DNA of 64,000 nucleotides from Antilocapra americana. Taxonomy: Eukaryota; Chordata; Mammalia; Artiodactyla; Antilocapridae. This document shows positions 30,934 through 62,027 of the stretch, one piece after another. Below the pieces are notes generated by a model, which did no database searches, was not told the origin of the DNA, and worked only from the letters and a program-made list of their open reading frames with translations. Both the position numbers and the translations under genes were made by a program. Each line of letters opens with the position of its first letter. The first letter of the stretch is position 1. The stretch covers positions 1,991,504-2,055,503 of the forward strand of contig ML664174.1 in assembly GCA_007570785.1 (NCBI GenBank). Reading direction: 5' to 3'.

Positions 30934-31128
30934 GTGAAAGTGAGTTACTCAGTCGTGTCCAACTCTTTGAGACCCCATGGACTATACAGTCCATGGGATT
31001 CTCCAGGCCGAAATACTGGAGTGGGTAGCCTTTCCCTTCTCCAAGGGATTTTCCCAACTCAGGGATCGAACGCAGGACTCCTGCATTGCAGGTGGATTCT
31101 TTACCAGCTGAGCCACAAGGGAAGCCCT
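30934..31128 (-). mobile_element. Bov-tA SINE
   Basis: Reverse copy: GTGAAAGTGAGTTACTCAGT to CAGCTGAGCCACAAGGGAAG. Confidence 0.94.
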
Positions 31129-31229
31129 ACCTTCTAGCAGGGCACTGCCTTTTACCCTTGTGTGTCACCTTAGAAGAAAACAAGTCTTACAACACAAATG
31201 TTCAAATATTTCCACTATAAAAGTCACAA

Positions 31230-31502
31230 CCAGACTTCCCTGGTGGTCCAGTGGTTAAAAATCCAACTGCCAATGCAAGGGACATGGGTTTGATCCCTGG
31301 TCCAGGAAGATCCCAGATGCCACAGGGCAATTAAGCCTGTGCACAACTCCTGAAGCCCAAGCCCTCTAGAGCCCGCAAGCCACAAGAGAAGCCACCACAA
31401 TGAGAAGCCTGTGCACTGCAACTAGAGAGTAGCCCCTCCTGGCTACGACTAGAGAAAGCCCACACTCAGCAATGAAGACCCATCACAGCCAAGACAAAAC
31501 CC
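31230..31502 (+). mobile_element. CHR-2-type SINE
   Basis: Head GACTTCCCTGGTGGTCCAGT, body AGAGAAGCCACCACAATGAG, end GAAGACCCATCACAGCCAAG. Confidence 0.88.
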
Positions 31503-32095
31503 AACCTGTGCTACAGCCCACCAGGAATCCAAAAGGAGAAAAAGACACTTCACATCTAAGGATTTTTCTGTCTCTACTTCTCCCCACCCTCCAACACATG
31601 TATCCATTTCCCTTGATAGAGTCATTCAAAGTTGGGGAGTGGGAAGGAGAATGTCCAGTCTGCACCCACTCTGTCCCCCCTAAACCCCCCACCCCACCCT
31701 GGTCCATGGGAGAGAGACATGAGACAGGCAACGCTTACTGTGGCTGATGGGGGGCGGCTGTCATACACCACCTGGCCTTGGAAGGGAGTTATGTCCTCAG
31801 AGCAGGGACAGAATTACTGGTTCCCTGACCCTTCCACTGACACAAGGGCCAACCAGAGACAAAGAACTGAATTCCTGGGACGTCCTTCCGTGCCCTGGGG
31901 CCTGAATCCAGGTCCTTGGACAGGGACCCAGCGGGAGGTTGAGGCCTTGTGAAGACCCTGGGGCATGGGCAGGATGCTGCTCGGGGTGGAAGAGCCCCGA
32001 GAGCAACACAAAGGAGGAAGAGAGGTTTTCCGGAAAATTTGTCCTGATTGGCTCCCACATAGCAGCTCTGTTCTCAAGACCCCATCCTCTTCCTT

Positions 32096-32139
<44 letters not shown>
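32096..32139. repeat. (CA)n microsatellite, intergenic
   Basis: About 22 uninterrupted CA units between PAPLN and PSEN1; a likely polymorphic marker. Confidence 0.97.
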
Positions 32140-32143
<4 letters not shown>

Positions 32144-32935
32144 CTGGACTTCTGGAGACATGCAGGGAGCTGGTGTGAGGGGACCCCTCACCCACCGTCT
32201 GCTTCCTGAGGGAGAGGGGCTCTGGCCCAGGCCCCTAAAAAGGCCAATGTGGGGTGCGGTGTGGAGCACAGGCCTGGAGCCTCTACGGGTGGCCTGGCCT
32301 CCGGAGCACAGCCGGTGTCTCGTGGCTGAGCAGGCTGGCCTCAGAGCCTGCATCGGTGCAGAGAGGGCGAGATGTCATTCTCTGGTTGTGGTCCTGACGG
32401 GCTGGGTGTCCCCTGCTCTGTGCCTGCTGTCCCTGTGGGCTGCCAGGGAGGGGTCCTGGACTGGGAAGCCCAGAGGCCAGCAGCTAAGACTCCTGAAATC
32501 CTCTCCCCTTGGTCACTCTCCACCTCTCTCCCAGGGCACTTCTCACCTCCTCTACTGCTTCAGCTGCTGTATTTGGATGATTCTTACCCAGAAACTGAGT
32601 GATGTCTGTGCCTTGTGCCAAAGTCAGAGAACCAGCACCCTGCAATTCAGAAACAAACTTTCCAACACTCAACTTATCGGGGGGAAAGCACCAACTTTTT
32701 ATCTTCTTGCTGTGCTTCTCTAACCAGTACATTTCAGACCCGTTACCCTGGACCCCTCTTTCAGAGTAAAATGCTATTTAAAGATAAGGGTTGCTGTGGT
32801 TACTTCTGTATTAAAACAGGCACATAGACATACAACGTGGATTAAGCTTGAGAATATGATGCTAAGTGAAATAAGCCAGAAACAAAAAGATAAACATGGT
32901 GTGATTCCACTTCTATGCGTTACCTAGAGAAGGCA

Positions 32936-33147
32936 ACTTCCCAGGTGGCGCTAGTGGTAAAGAACCCACCTGTCAACGCAGGAGACTTAAGAGACATGGG
33001 TTCAGTCCCTGGGTTGGGAAGATTTCCCTGGAGGAGGGCATGACGACCCACTCCAGTACTCTTGCCTGGAGAATCCCACGGACAGAGGAGCCTGGCGGTC
33101 TACGGTCCACGGGGTCGCAAAGAGTCGGACACAACTGAAGCCGCGGA
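32936..33147 (+). mobile_element. Bov-tA SINE nested in L1
   Basis: Forward copy: AACTTCCCAGGTGGCGCTAG to GAGTCGGACACAACTGAAGC. Confidence 0.93.
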
Positions 33148-33357
33148 GCATGCACACAGAGGTGGTTCATGGAGACAGGGAGTGGAATCGTGGTCATCAG
33201 AGGCTGCAAGCAGGAGTGGGGGAGGAATGGGGTGTTAGTGCTTCACGGATACAGTTTCAGTTTAGCAAGATGAAGAGTCCTGGAGATGGATGGTGGTGAC
33301 AGTTGCACAACATTTTGAATATAAACACCACTGAACTATACATGAACAAACGACGAA

Positions 33358-33478
33358 GGGACTTGCAGGGGGCTTGGGTTCAATTCCTGGCCCGAGAACT
33401 AGATTCCACATACTGCAGTGAAGAGTTCGCCTGCTGCAACTAACACCCAGCACAGCCAAACAAATATTTTTTTAAAGA
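33358..33478 (+). mobile_element. Truncated CHR-2-type SINE nested in L1
   Basis: Begins inside the tRNA-like head (GGGCTTGGGTTCAATTCCTG) and ends at CACCCAGCACAGCCAAAC plus a T/A tail. Confidence 0.65.
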
Positions 33479-33487
33479 AAAGATGAA

Positions 33488-33606
33488 AGGGGTTCCCTGG
33501 TGGCCTGGTGGTTAGGATTCTGGACTTTCATTGCTGTGGGCCAGGTTCAATTTCTGGTTAGGGAACTGAGATGTTATAAACTGGGCAGCTCAGCCAAAAA
33601 AAAAAT
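33488..33606 (+). mobile_element. CHR-1-type SINE nested in L1
   Basis: Short tRNA-derived SINE: GGGGTTCCCTGGTGGCCTGG, then GGCCAGGTTCAATTTCTGG, ending in an A-rich tail after CAGCTCAGCC. Confidence 0.85.
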
Positions 33607-33889
33607 TAAGATGGTAAATTTTACGTCATGGGTGTTTTACCAGAATAAAACAACAACAAAATGCATTGTGAAATGAACCTAAAACTTTTGTTTTCTTAAA
33701 ACTCTGGAGACACTGCTGCCTATGGCTACCACTCTGGACTGTGCCCTAGACCTGCAGGGTCTCTCATGATCCTGTGTTGCTTGAGCAACTTTAGTTAGAC
33801 AATTTGAGAAAACTTGCCTGCATTTTACAGAAGAGAAACCAGAGGCCCAGAGCGATGCTCCACAGTGCCCTTGTCCTGGAGGTAAGAAG

Positions 33890-34100
33890 CACAGGGCTTG
33901 GCGCCAGACCTGGGGCAGCCTCTCCCATTTTCTGGGAGTCGTGTGTGTCTGCGACTGTTACTCATCTTCTCGAAGTTTCCATTCTCTCACCTGTGAAATG
34001 AGGATAACCCTACTCGCCGGTGAGATGAGGAGGCCCGAGACAATGCTTGTGATGGCCTCTGTGGAGGGTCTGGGCACGTCAATAATAAATGCTCCATGGA
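33890..34100 (-). mobile_element. MIR SINE relic
   Basis: Reverse MIR: GCGCCAGACCTGGG, then CTCACCTGTGAAATGAGGAT and AATAATAAATGCTCC. Confidence 0.75.
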
Positions 34101-35279
34101 CATTGGTTTTATGCAACAAGTTTTATGGGGCTTTTTTTGTGTGTTAAATGAGGGGTAGGAAGAAGTATCAAGAACCACACTGTCCGTTATTCCTCCTGCA
34201 TTCAGTGTGGTGACACTGACCGAGGAGAAACTCATATGTTTCTCAAGATGTCACAAATGTGCCCTGGGGGAAGAATCCTGTTTTGATTCAACCCTGACCA
34301 CCTGTTTATAAATACTGGGTCTTTTAAGCAGATAAAGCCAACTGACCTCAGGCTTCAGAATCTCCAGCACAGCCTTATAAACAAGGGCAAAAGTGGTTCA
34401 TGTTCATTCTTACTTAAAACACATTCCCACACACGCGCCTGTTTATGCGTCATCCTGCACGGAAACCCCCTCCTGTGGACCCGTATCCCACCCATCACTT
34501 CACTTACTCAGCAGACCTCTACCGAGTCATTTCTAGGAGCCCCGGATGGGTGGGTGAATGCACACACTAGCTTCCCCTTAACACCTCGGCCAGCTCGCCC
34601 CCTTACCTGGGGAGTGGGAGGGTTTGAGCAGCTGGAAGGCACACCTCTGTGGGCCAAGTGAAGGTGCCCACAATGGTTTGCTCAGAGGCATCAGGGTGCA
34701 TGAGACAGTTTCCTCTGCCAGCTTCCCTGTCCAGAGAGCCAGTGTGTAGACAAAGGCTGTCTGCTCCAAGAATAACAAAGGAGGGTGTTGGGGAGACTGA
34801 GGTGGGCCACAGGAACGTCAGCCTCAGGGAGATGCAAGGAGGAAGCAGGTCCTGGACCCCCACCAGCCAGAGACAGAATCTTGGAGCAACATAGTCTGGG
34901 AGCAAGGGGCTTGTCTTGTGAGAAACTGGCTGGGCAGAGGCGGGTGATCAGGGAGGCGCTGCGGGAAACAGCTGGGTTGGCTGAGCTCCCAGTGGAGAGA
35001 CGAGGCCAGACTTGTCTCCAGTCCCGGGGGGCAGGGGCTGGGGCCCTCTGAGGGGGCAGCCAGGCCTCTCCTGCCAGAAGGCTGGAGCACGGCCAGGAAG
35101 ATAGGCAGCGCCTTCTAAGCTCCCAGGGGCCAATGGGGAGGGGGCCCAGATGGCCGCCGGCCACTCCACTCGGCCCCCAGCTTGGCAGAGCCAGCTCCCA
35201 GGCCTGGCCCCTGGCGAGCTCCAACTAGGACAGGGCCACTCTGGGCCAGATCACCTGCCTTCCCTCACAGAAACATTTG

Positions 35280-35450
35280 CCAGTGCATCTGACTTGAAAA
35301 CAAAAATCAATTTATGCAGCAATTAACAAACGCTTGGTTTGCCTTGGTGAATCATTTCTTTAATGACAAAAGTTGCATAATCACTTCTAACAAGTCTGTG
35401 ACTTTATTATTTACTGGTCTAAGTCATGACTCTATTGCGCAAGCAAGGAA
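35280..35450. promoter_or_regulatory. Candidate conserved AT-rich non-coding element
   Basis: A non-repeat AT-rich island next to GC-rich DNA. It is dense in plausible factor sites: CAATTAAC and CTTTAATGAC (homeobox-like), TTGCATAAT (Oct/CEBP-like), ATTGCGCAAG (a near-perfect CEBP site) and AGTCATGACT (AP-1-like). The call is inference from composition and site density only. Confidence 0.3.
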
Positions 35451-35676
35451 AGGGGGAATTCTAATCTTTGTTGGTTAGAAAGAATTCTCCAAAGAATGAT
35501 GGGACAGTGAGAGGCACCGGGTCCCTGCCAGTCCTGAGGGTGGGCCGCTCTGGGCTCACTGCCATGGACCCACTGGACACCAAAGGGGTGTCCTGGCTGA
35601 GAGGGCAGGATCCTACATCACCGAAGGGGCAGGCCATCAACAGCACACCAGCCCTTAGGATGGCTGGCTGCACTAC

Positions 35677-35893
35677 GAAAGTGAAAATGCTAGTCACTCA
35701 GTCGTGTCTGGCTCTTTGTGATCCCATGGACCGTGGCCCCTCAGGCTCTTCTGTCCATGGAATTCTCCAAGGCAAGAACACTAGAGTGGGTAGCCATTCC
35801 CTTCTCCAAGGGGATCTTCCCAACCCAGGATAGAATGCGGGTCGCTTGCATTGCAGGCAGATTCTTTACTGTCTGAGCCACCAGAGGTTCCCA
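35677..35893 (-). mobile_element. Bov-tA SINE
   Basis: Reverse copy: AAGTGAAAATGCTAGTCACT to TTTACTGTCTGAGCCACCAG. Confidence 0.94.
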
Positions 35894-38267
35894 CAAAGGC
35901 TGAAGGCCTTAATAAACTGCCATGGAACCCAGCTGCAGATGCCAGGGAAGTAACCCAAGAAGGCAGAGTAGCCTAGTTCTCCTAGTCCTGCCTTAGAGAG
36001 AGCATAGACATGGAGGAAATCAGTGTGAAAGCAGACACTCTCCTGGAGTCTTCAGACCTTGCCCTCAGACCCCCGGGCAGGTTACCCAGGATAAAAATGC
36101 GCTTTCTCTCCCACTGGAATGTTACTCAAGCCTGATGACCTTTCCAAACTGGATGACCTTCTTTCTGGACTATTCCAGAGAGGACCCCTGAACTGGGAGG
36201 GAAAGGGGCAGGGAGGCAGGGTTACGGGGTCTCAGAAACAAGACTTCCCAAGGAGATACCACGATGGCAGGTGGCATGGAGGTCATTTTCAACGTTTCAG
36301 AAAATCTGAAGGAATCACACATTCATCTCTATCTGGCTCAAGCAAGTTAAAACTCAGTTATCTCATTAAATAGTTACAGTATCTTACAGCAGGTGTACAT
36401 AGATCCATTGAGTAGACAGAAAAACAAATTATTTCCTAGTGAGTTATTCAGTTCTTGGTGGACAAAATCTCTGAAAATCTAAGTGCAAAATAAAAGTTTA
36501 AAAAAAAAACACTCTCTTCAGTTTCCTTGACAGATATGTGATAACCACATCGGAAGAGTGTACCAATGCTTAAAACACTCACTTAAATTCAGGTATTTAG
36601 GTATAGTATAAATATATTTTATCTAGTTGCTAGTGTTATTTCCACTTTTAAATCATCCCTGTATGTATATCTTGGAATTTAGTGGTTCCTGACTAGCTCT
36701 GCTACACAAGAAAACAAATGTAATCAGAATTTTACCCTCAGTTCACCTTGTGTCCTATGGTAAAAGGGTAACAAATTCCTTTCCTTTTGCAAAAGGAATT
36801 GACCTTGAGTTACCACAGAATGGGAAGTTTTAGAAGAGGAAAAAAAAAGGACAAACTGAGGCAGCAAGAGTATGTCACCTTCTCGCCTCAGAATTAAAGA
36901 CTCCTACAAACCTGGTTTCTGTGGCTCTTCTGTCTCCCGCCTTAGAGGGAGCAGCAAGGCAGGCACGGAAGGGCCAGCCCACGTCAGAGAATCAATTTCT
37001 GTCAAGAACAAGAGGCTCGGTCCCTGTGGTAGGTCAGTCATCATCCTCCATGGTTTCCACAAGTCATTTAATGAAGGAGGTATAGTTTAAGTAAATACGG
37101 AAACAGAGTTAGTTAGCAAATTAGGTTTCCCTCTAGGAAACCAACACCTAAATTCAAAATCCAATTATCCTCCCACGTTCCTCCTGATTTTGTTTTCAGT
37201 GTATGCTGTCTTCTTGCCAATTCAGATTCTTCCCAAACTTGGTTCAAATGTTACGTTGCTAGAGAAAACTCTGCCCTTAACCCGTCTTTCATGGATCCCT
37301 CCTTTACCCTGCATTCCCATTCAGACCATGTAGTAAGTTAATATTGTGCTTGCTTATACTCAAGCATGCTACCATTTCACTTTTAACTAGATCCTAAGTA
37401 CTGGTGGGCAGTCTCCCCCGACTTTGGCACACAGAATTGCCAGGGAGAGGGGTTGGGCCACAAAAAGCTGTGGTACTTACCTAGTGATGCAGGAAATCCA
37501 GTCTCATTACACCTGCTTAATCTGCTGGGGTTATTCTTCCTTTTCAGGAAGAGCACCATTGTTAGGGGCCGTAAGAATCAGATACCTCTCAGCTGATGAG
37601 GACTAATCATGATGCTTCTCTGGCAGACTCTAGTGACGCTGCCTATGAGATTTAGAAACGCAAGTGATGCTTGATTCCCATAGGAGGGTAAGAACACCTT
37701 ACTTCCTCTTTGATGCCCTTGGCCAGTGTTACTCAGGAACTCATCCACCCCTTTTCTGCTGCTTCTGAAGACAATAGGCTCTTTTTTCTGCCACAAACTT
37801 ACTTTTGACCAGTAATTCCCAACATTCTCTAAGGAATTCACTGTTTAGAAACAAAGGCTTTGTAGAGTAATTGGACAACATATGCTATACCAGGCCAATA
37901 AAAGTAACGTTGTTTTTTCCGTCATGTGACCTAGGTAATACTTTTTCAAAGATAATCCTCTGGCTTATAAAAATCTCTGCACTGTACAACGTACATCCTG
38001 TAAGTTATCTTGAAGGTCTTTACATGGTTAGATGTTTTCTAGAGAAAATATTTTTTGGAAACGTGTTAAAAATAATTAATAAGACTTCTTATAGATTTAA
38101 TGTAGTACCCTTCCAGGTGTGGCCTCTATAGTCCGTATGACTTATTTATGAGCGAAGGATGGAAACAACACATGTGTGCTTGTTTCCTGACAACGGCTGA
38201 AGAGGTCTCAGTTATGCGTGAGAATACTATCATGCAAGACAATGAGCACACCTGGAGCCATGCGGTC

Positions 38268-38273
38268 TTTATT
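38268..38273 (-). terminator. PSEN1: Distal PSEN1 poly(A) signal AATAAA
   Basis: Canonical hexamer on the minus strand, 4.17 kb after the stop codon. Cleavage would be expected at about 38240-38258. Its position matches the long human transcript. Confidence 0.6.
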
Positions 38274-40750
38274 AATTCGATAAATAACAGGAAAATCTGC
38301 AATCATCTATCAAAATTATATCTTACCAAGAATTTGAAAGGTACTTAAAAAAGATGTATTCACAGTCTAAATCGTGTACAAAGCAGTATCTGGAGAAGCA
38401 GAAGCCAGGCAGTGAACACGTGAGGGTCGATGATCCCCCAGAAACGCATGCCCAGCGCCTTGCCTACGCGGGGAACACGGCAGTCCTGTCCACACTGCTC
38501 CACACAGTTGACTAGGAAGCTGTCTTGTTGCAATGCTTACTTGTTTTTCAAGGAAAACTGCCCCCTGGGAAGTCTTTCCTGCTACACAGGCCAGGCTGAA
38601 GTGCAAACACCAGATTCCAGGGTCCATGGTGGACCCAACTACTTCCTCAGGGAGATGCTGAAGCTGTCAGAGGGCCTGGGAAATGGCTTTGACATTCGAG
38701 GGGAGTTCACTTCCGCACCAGGTCGATGACCTTCAATGCACAGCTCTGACGTGCTCCACGCAGAGGAGAGGGCAGTTCTGATGGTGCCATCCAGAAGATC
38801 TGGAATGTGAGTGCTACAGTGGTCTCGCTGGGACACCTTGCTCTGCAACTTCAACAAGGGTTGTGAAGAGCTGAAACCATTGTTTTTAAGTCTCCTGTGT
38901 CTGGGGACTTTTAAAATCAAGTCTCTTCCCAAACTTCTGTGTTCAGGACACCCTTGGTGTTGAAAACGACAGATCAGACAGTTTTTTATGCTATCCAAAA
39001 GCAAATTTAGAGGAAAAGGAACACTTTACTGAAAAGACTGGTTTCTGGAAGAATCTGTAACATAAATTTTTAAGCCCTCAATAACAGTAATCATGAAAAA
39101 GGGTTTTGACAAGTAGACAGTATTTTAGAGAAGCTAAAATGGTGTTTACCAGAAAACAAGAGACTGCAGCTATACTGAGGATACATTTGGGTCAGTTTTG
39201 CTTCCTTAGACTCCAGTGTCAGGAACAGGGAAGACATTGAACAAAACCCTTCTGAGTGGTTTCTGAGCTCATTTTCTTTAGGGCTAGATCATAAGCAGGC
39301 GAATATGAAAGGCCAGGCCCTAGAGGTCAGGATCAGAGGCTTCCTTGAGATGTCTGTGGCCCTGCGAGATCTTACACAGTGGTTTAACTTCTGTCTTACC
39401 TTCTACAAATTATGATTAAAACTACATATATAAAGTCTGTTGAAGCCAAGTAAACCAAGGACTAAACACGTTATCTGTTGGTAACATAAGGAAGGTTTTT
39501 AAAACCAAGGAACACTTGGAAAAATGGAGATCCAGGAATTCAAAAGTAAGAACACCACCTTGTCAGTTGTTGCTTCTGTAGTGCAATCAATACATTGGTC
39601 ACTTGTGACTTTCTTCCACGTTACCTGGAAAGATTCTTTTCCTGATCAAAGTTGAGTCATTTATCATGAGTGTTGTGATCTGAAGACTACACTCTCACCT
39701 GGCGAGAATCAGAAACAGAGAAGCAAGCACTTCTTTGAAAAAAAAGCTCTACAAATCCTCCAAATATGGCTGGAATTTCCACAGGCTGGTTTATGGCAAC
39801 ATTCTGTAGGTAAACTCTGTGTAGACCAGTCAGACCCAGACATCGGTGAGCACCATCCTTCCTACCCCCCTCCGCCCTACACAGCAGGTCAGCTGGGCTG
39901 GTCATGCTTTGTCAATGGTTCTGGCTCCACAGCCACCCCTCGCCCCTGTATGAGGGCACATCCTCAGTGGAATTGCTGTTTTCTCTGGTGACACTCTATT
40001 TTTCATGATGGAAGACTAGCGTTTTGATATTGCAGAAACAACTGACTTGACTTTAAGAAGAAGGTTCAAAGGAAAAGTTCTGCATCTAAGGCTGGCGATT
40101 AGAAGAAATAAGATGTTCTCTCTATGCTGAGATGTGGCTCTGTCTTGCAGAAAGTGATGGTCCACTGCAATCTTTCTACATAGGCCAGTAACACACAGGG
40201 CAGATCTGAACACAGTCACACATACCACACATCCTCTTCAAAGTTAAATCCTTCATGAGAGACACAGCATATTTGGGAGCCTCGCAAAAATAAACTACTC
40301 AGGGCTCCCTTCAAGACTGCTTTAAGTCACATACTGGAGTTCGGGTGGCTTTGCTGTAGCTTGTTGATTCGTGTGTCTTCCTACAAGAGAATATCCATGT
40401 TGCCACATATCTGAGGAGAAAAGTGGCATCTTGGGGGAAGGGGGATAAAAGAAAAAAAGAGAGATGACAAAACCTACTCTAGAGCCCCAACTTTCTTGGC
40501 AGAGCTGTAATTTTTCCTGCAGTTCTCACAACCCAGGAGCCAGTTTTTACACACAGGGTAGTACTGGCACATTACTCCTAAAGTTAACTTCTTAGAAGAA
40601 ATTTTCCACGTCAGAAAACAAATCCTCTAAACTCCACGGAGAACCCAAACCAGATCAAATGAGAGCTGGAGAGAAAGCAGCAGGACGCTGAGGGAGAGCT
40701 GGTCTCTCTTCAGCCTCAGGGGGGAACCACGTTCCACACAAACGTTCAGT

Positions 40751-40864
40751 GTGGTCACCATGGCTGAGGGCTGGCTGTGGTAAGAGAAGAGGTGTNNNNN
40801 NNNNNTGGTAAGAGAAGAGGTGTGGTCACCATGGCTGAGGGCTGGCTGTGGTTGGAGAAGGGGT
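40751..40864. repeat. 43-bp tandem repeat spanning an assembly gap (N10 at 40796-40805)
   Basis: One complete 43-bp unit (40751-40793) precedes the Ns. The end of another unit follows the Ns (40806-40821), then a further, slightly diverged unit (40822-40864). The unit begins GTGGTCACCATGGCTGAGGG. The true copy number is unknown because the gap falls inside the array. Confidence 0.85.
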
Positions 40865-41293
40865 GTGCCTGGCAAAGTTTCATCCAGAGGTGCCATATAC
40901 CCACAGCGGGTGACTCCGTTTCTGTTTATTGTCCCAACTGAACTGCTCAGGTGCTGAACTCTGCAGCCCAGTTCTCACAGAGGTACACTGAAACGAAAGG
41001 TAAGGCAGAAGGGAAAATACAGAACAGCCATTGTGAGGTTCTCGAGGAATCGCTCGGATCCTCTCCTTCACAGGACATGACCTCATCTCGTCCCACTGGC
41101 TGCCAGGGGCCTCTCCTCTCTTCTCTTGGCAGCTGGTTCTCCTCCAGACCCTCAGTTCTCCCTCAGCTCACCAAGTGAAATAACAGCATTCTCCAAGCTT
41201 TGTACAGATACAACTGAGTCGTAAACTTTATAAACCACTGGCTTTTGGCTATTGGCTCAAATTCTGATCTACTGTCAAGACACAATGGGTTAT

Positions 41294-41298
<5 letters not shown>

Positions 41299-41324
<26 letters not shown>
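41299..41324. repeat. A26 homopolymer (T26 on the transcribed strand)
   Basis: Uninterrupted run in the PSEN1 3'UTR, just after the proximal poly(A) signal. Confidence 0.95.
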
Positions 41325-41372
41325 GGAAAAAACCAGGACAGAAAAAGTGCTTCACGAGCAGTTTTACTCTTT

Positions 41373-41378
41373 TTTAAT
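41373..41378 (-). terminator. PSEN1: Proximal PSEN1 poly(A) signal ATTAAA
   Basis: Variant hexamer about 1.07 kb after the stop, in a segment conserved with human. This fits the shorter, roughly 2.7-kb class of PSEN1 mRNA. A T26 tract follows at 41324-41299 on the minus strand and could act as a U-rich downstream element. Confidence 0.5.
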
Positions 41379-42445
41379 TCTACTGTCTTTGGGCACACAC
41401 CGTATTTTGCTATTGAAGAAATTATGACAGCAGGGCTGAGAGCACTGATTCATGACACATTCTTTGCACCACACAAAGAGCAAAATCCTAGAACTGGACC
41501 ATCTGCTACCACAACAGGGCTCTCTTATTCACCATACAGGAGAAGTGCTCGTGAGGGGAGTAAAGGGAGAGAGAGGGAAGGAGGGAGGCAGCTGGGGGCA
41601 AGTGAACCTCCCAATATGCCTGCAAATTAGGAATTTGGTGGAGAATCCAGTATTTACCTAAGGGTGATAGGGAATCGTTGAGTTATAGTCCCATTATTTC
41701 CAGAAATTACTGAATTTGAACCTGAGGTTAAGACTTTTAAGATAAAGCAACCTCAAATAAGTTCAGACTGGCCTTGGGAAGAAATGGCAGCCACAGATAG
41801 TAATGAGCTTCAGTGCTTGAGAAGAAGTGTCAAAATCAACCTATACCTCTGACTTGACTCAGGTGAAAAAAAGTCTTATTTAAAAATGGTAAGTCTGCAG
41901 CAAAAAGTCTGAAAGTTTGAGTCCCTTCCCATCTTTCCATTTTGCTGCTGGTGCCTGCTCTCCTTATGGTATCTTCCGAAAAGGTTCAGAATTCAATACA
42001 GATTTATTAGGTTGATTTTCAGTATGTAGCTTAAGATGAAGAGTCCTGTTTGGTTTAAACCATTTCATTTAACCTCCTGGTAATGGTAGTCCTGAGAGTC
42101 TGCAGCGTTGGTAAAGTCCACGTGTGACCACGGGTCAACCTGCTGGTGGGAGCACAGCAACTTTTTGGCCCATGGCTTTGCCTTGTCCTCGTCCTTCAAA
42201 TCTGGTAGTTTCTGCATTGAGGGACTTAGTTCACCACAATGACGTGTTCAAAACCGTTCTCCGTAGACACCTCCTTCCAACGCCCAATAGTGCAGGTGGT
42301 CAGGAAGACTTGGAAGGCAGCTGCAAAAAGTCCAGCTGGGAATCTTGACTTTGTTAGATGTGGACACCGGAAAATCACCTTTGTCCTCCCCAGATTTTAT
42401 TATAGTCAAAGGAGAAAAATCCATGAGATTCTAACTGTAAATATG

Positions 42446-62027
<19,582 letters not shown>

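Larger units (their letters stand above)
32820..33655 (+). mobile_element. L1 3' remnant interrupted by three SINEs
   Basis: L1 pieces: 32840-32930 (GCTAAGTGAAATAAGCCAGA), 33150-33350 (GGAGATGGATGGTGGTGACA) and 33605-33655 (TTTTACCAGAATAAAAC). Between them sit a Bov-tA, a truncated CHR-2 and a CHR-1. Confidence 0.75.
27961..38249. other. Intergenic interval between PAPLN and PSEN1
   Basis: About 10.3 kb from the PAPLN CpG island to the end of the PSEN1 3'UTR. Dated repeats: L2 at 28.3 and 29.9 kb, Bov-tA at 31.0 and 35.7 kb, CHR-2 at 31.2 kb, (CA)n at 32.1 kb, the split L1 at 32.8-33.7 kb and a MIR at 33.9 kb. The segments 28.5-29.5, 30.1-30.9, 34.1-35.3 and 35.9-38.2 kb are largely unique; I see no gene in them. 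Open frames are short or GC-driven. Confidence 0.75.
38250..42445 (-). other. PSEN1: PSEN1 3'UTR, long form
   Basis: About 4.2 kb from the stop codon to just past the distal AATAAA. The first 1.2 kb closely follows the human PSEN1 3'UTR as I remember it. The total agrees with the roughly 4.3-kb 3'UTR of the 6-kb human mRNA. The stretch is free of SINEs, unlike its surroundings, which supports it being exonic. It includes a 10-N assembly gap in a tandem repeat at 40796-40805. The exact end is inferred. Confidence 0.75.

Noticed and set aside
31965..32723. A 252-codon plus-strand open frame across the CA repeat
   Set aside because: It depends on reading through the microsatellite as alternating Thr-His, has no domain, and its ends lie in ordinary intergenic DNA.
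34691..35224. A 177-codon minus-strand open frame in intergenic DNA
   Set aside because: No recognisable protein family, biased GC-rich composition, and overlapping open frames on the other strand.
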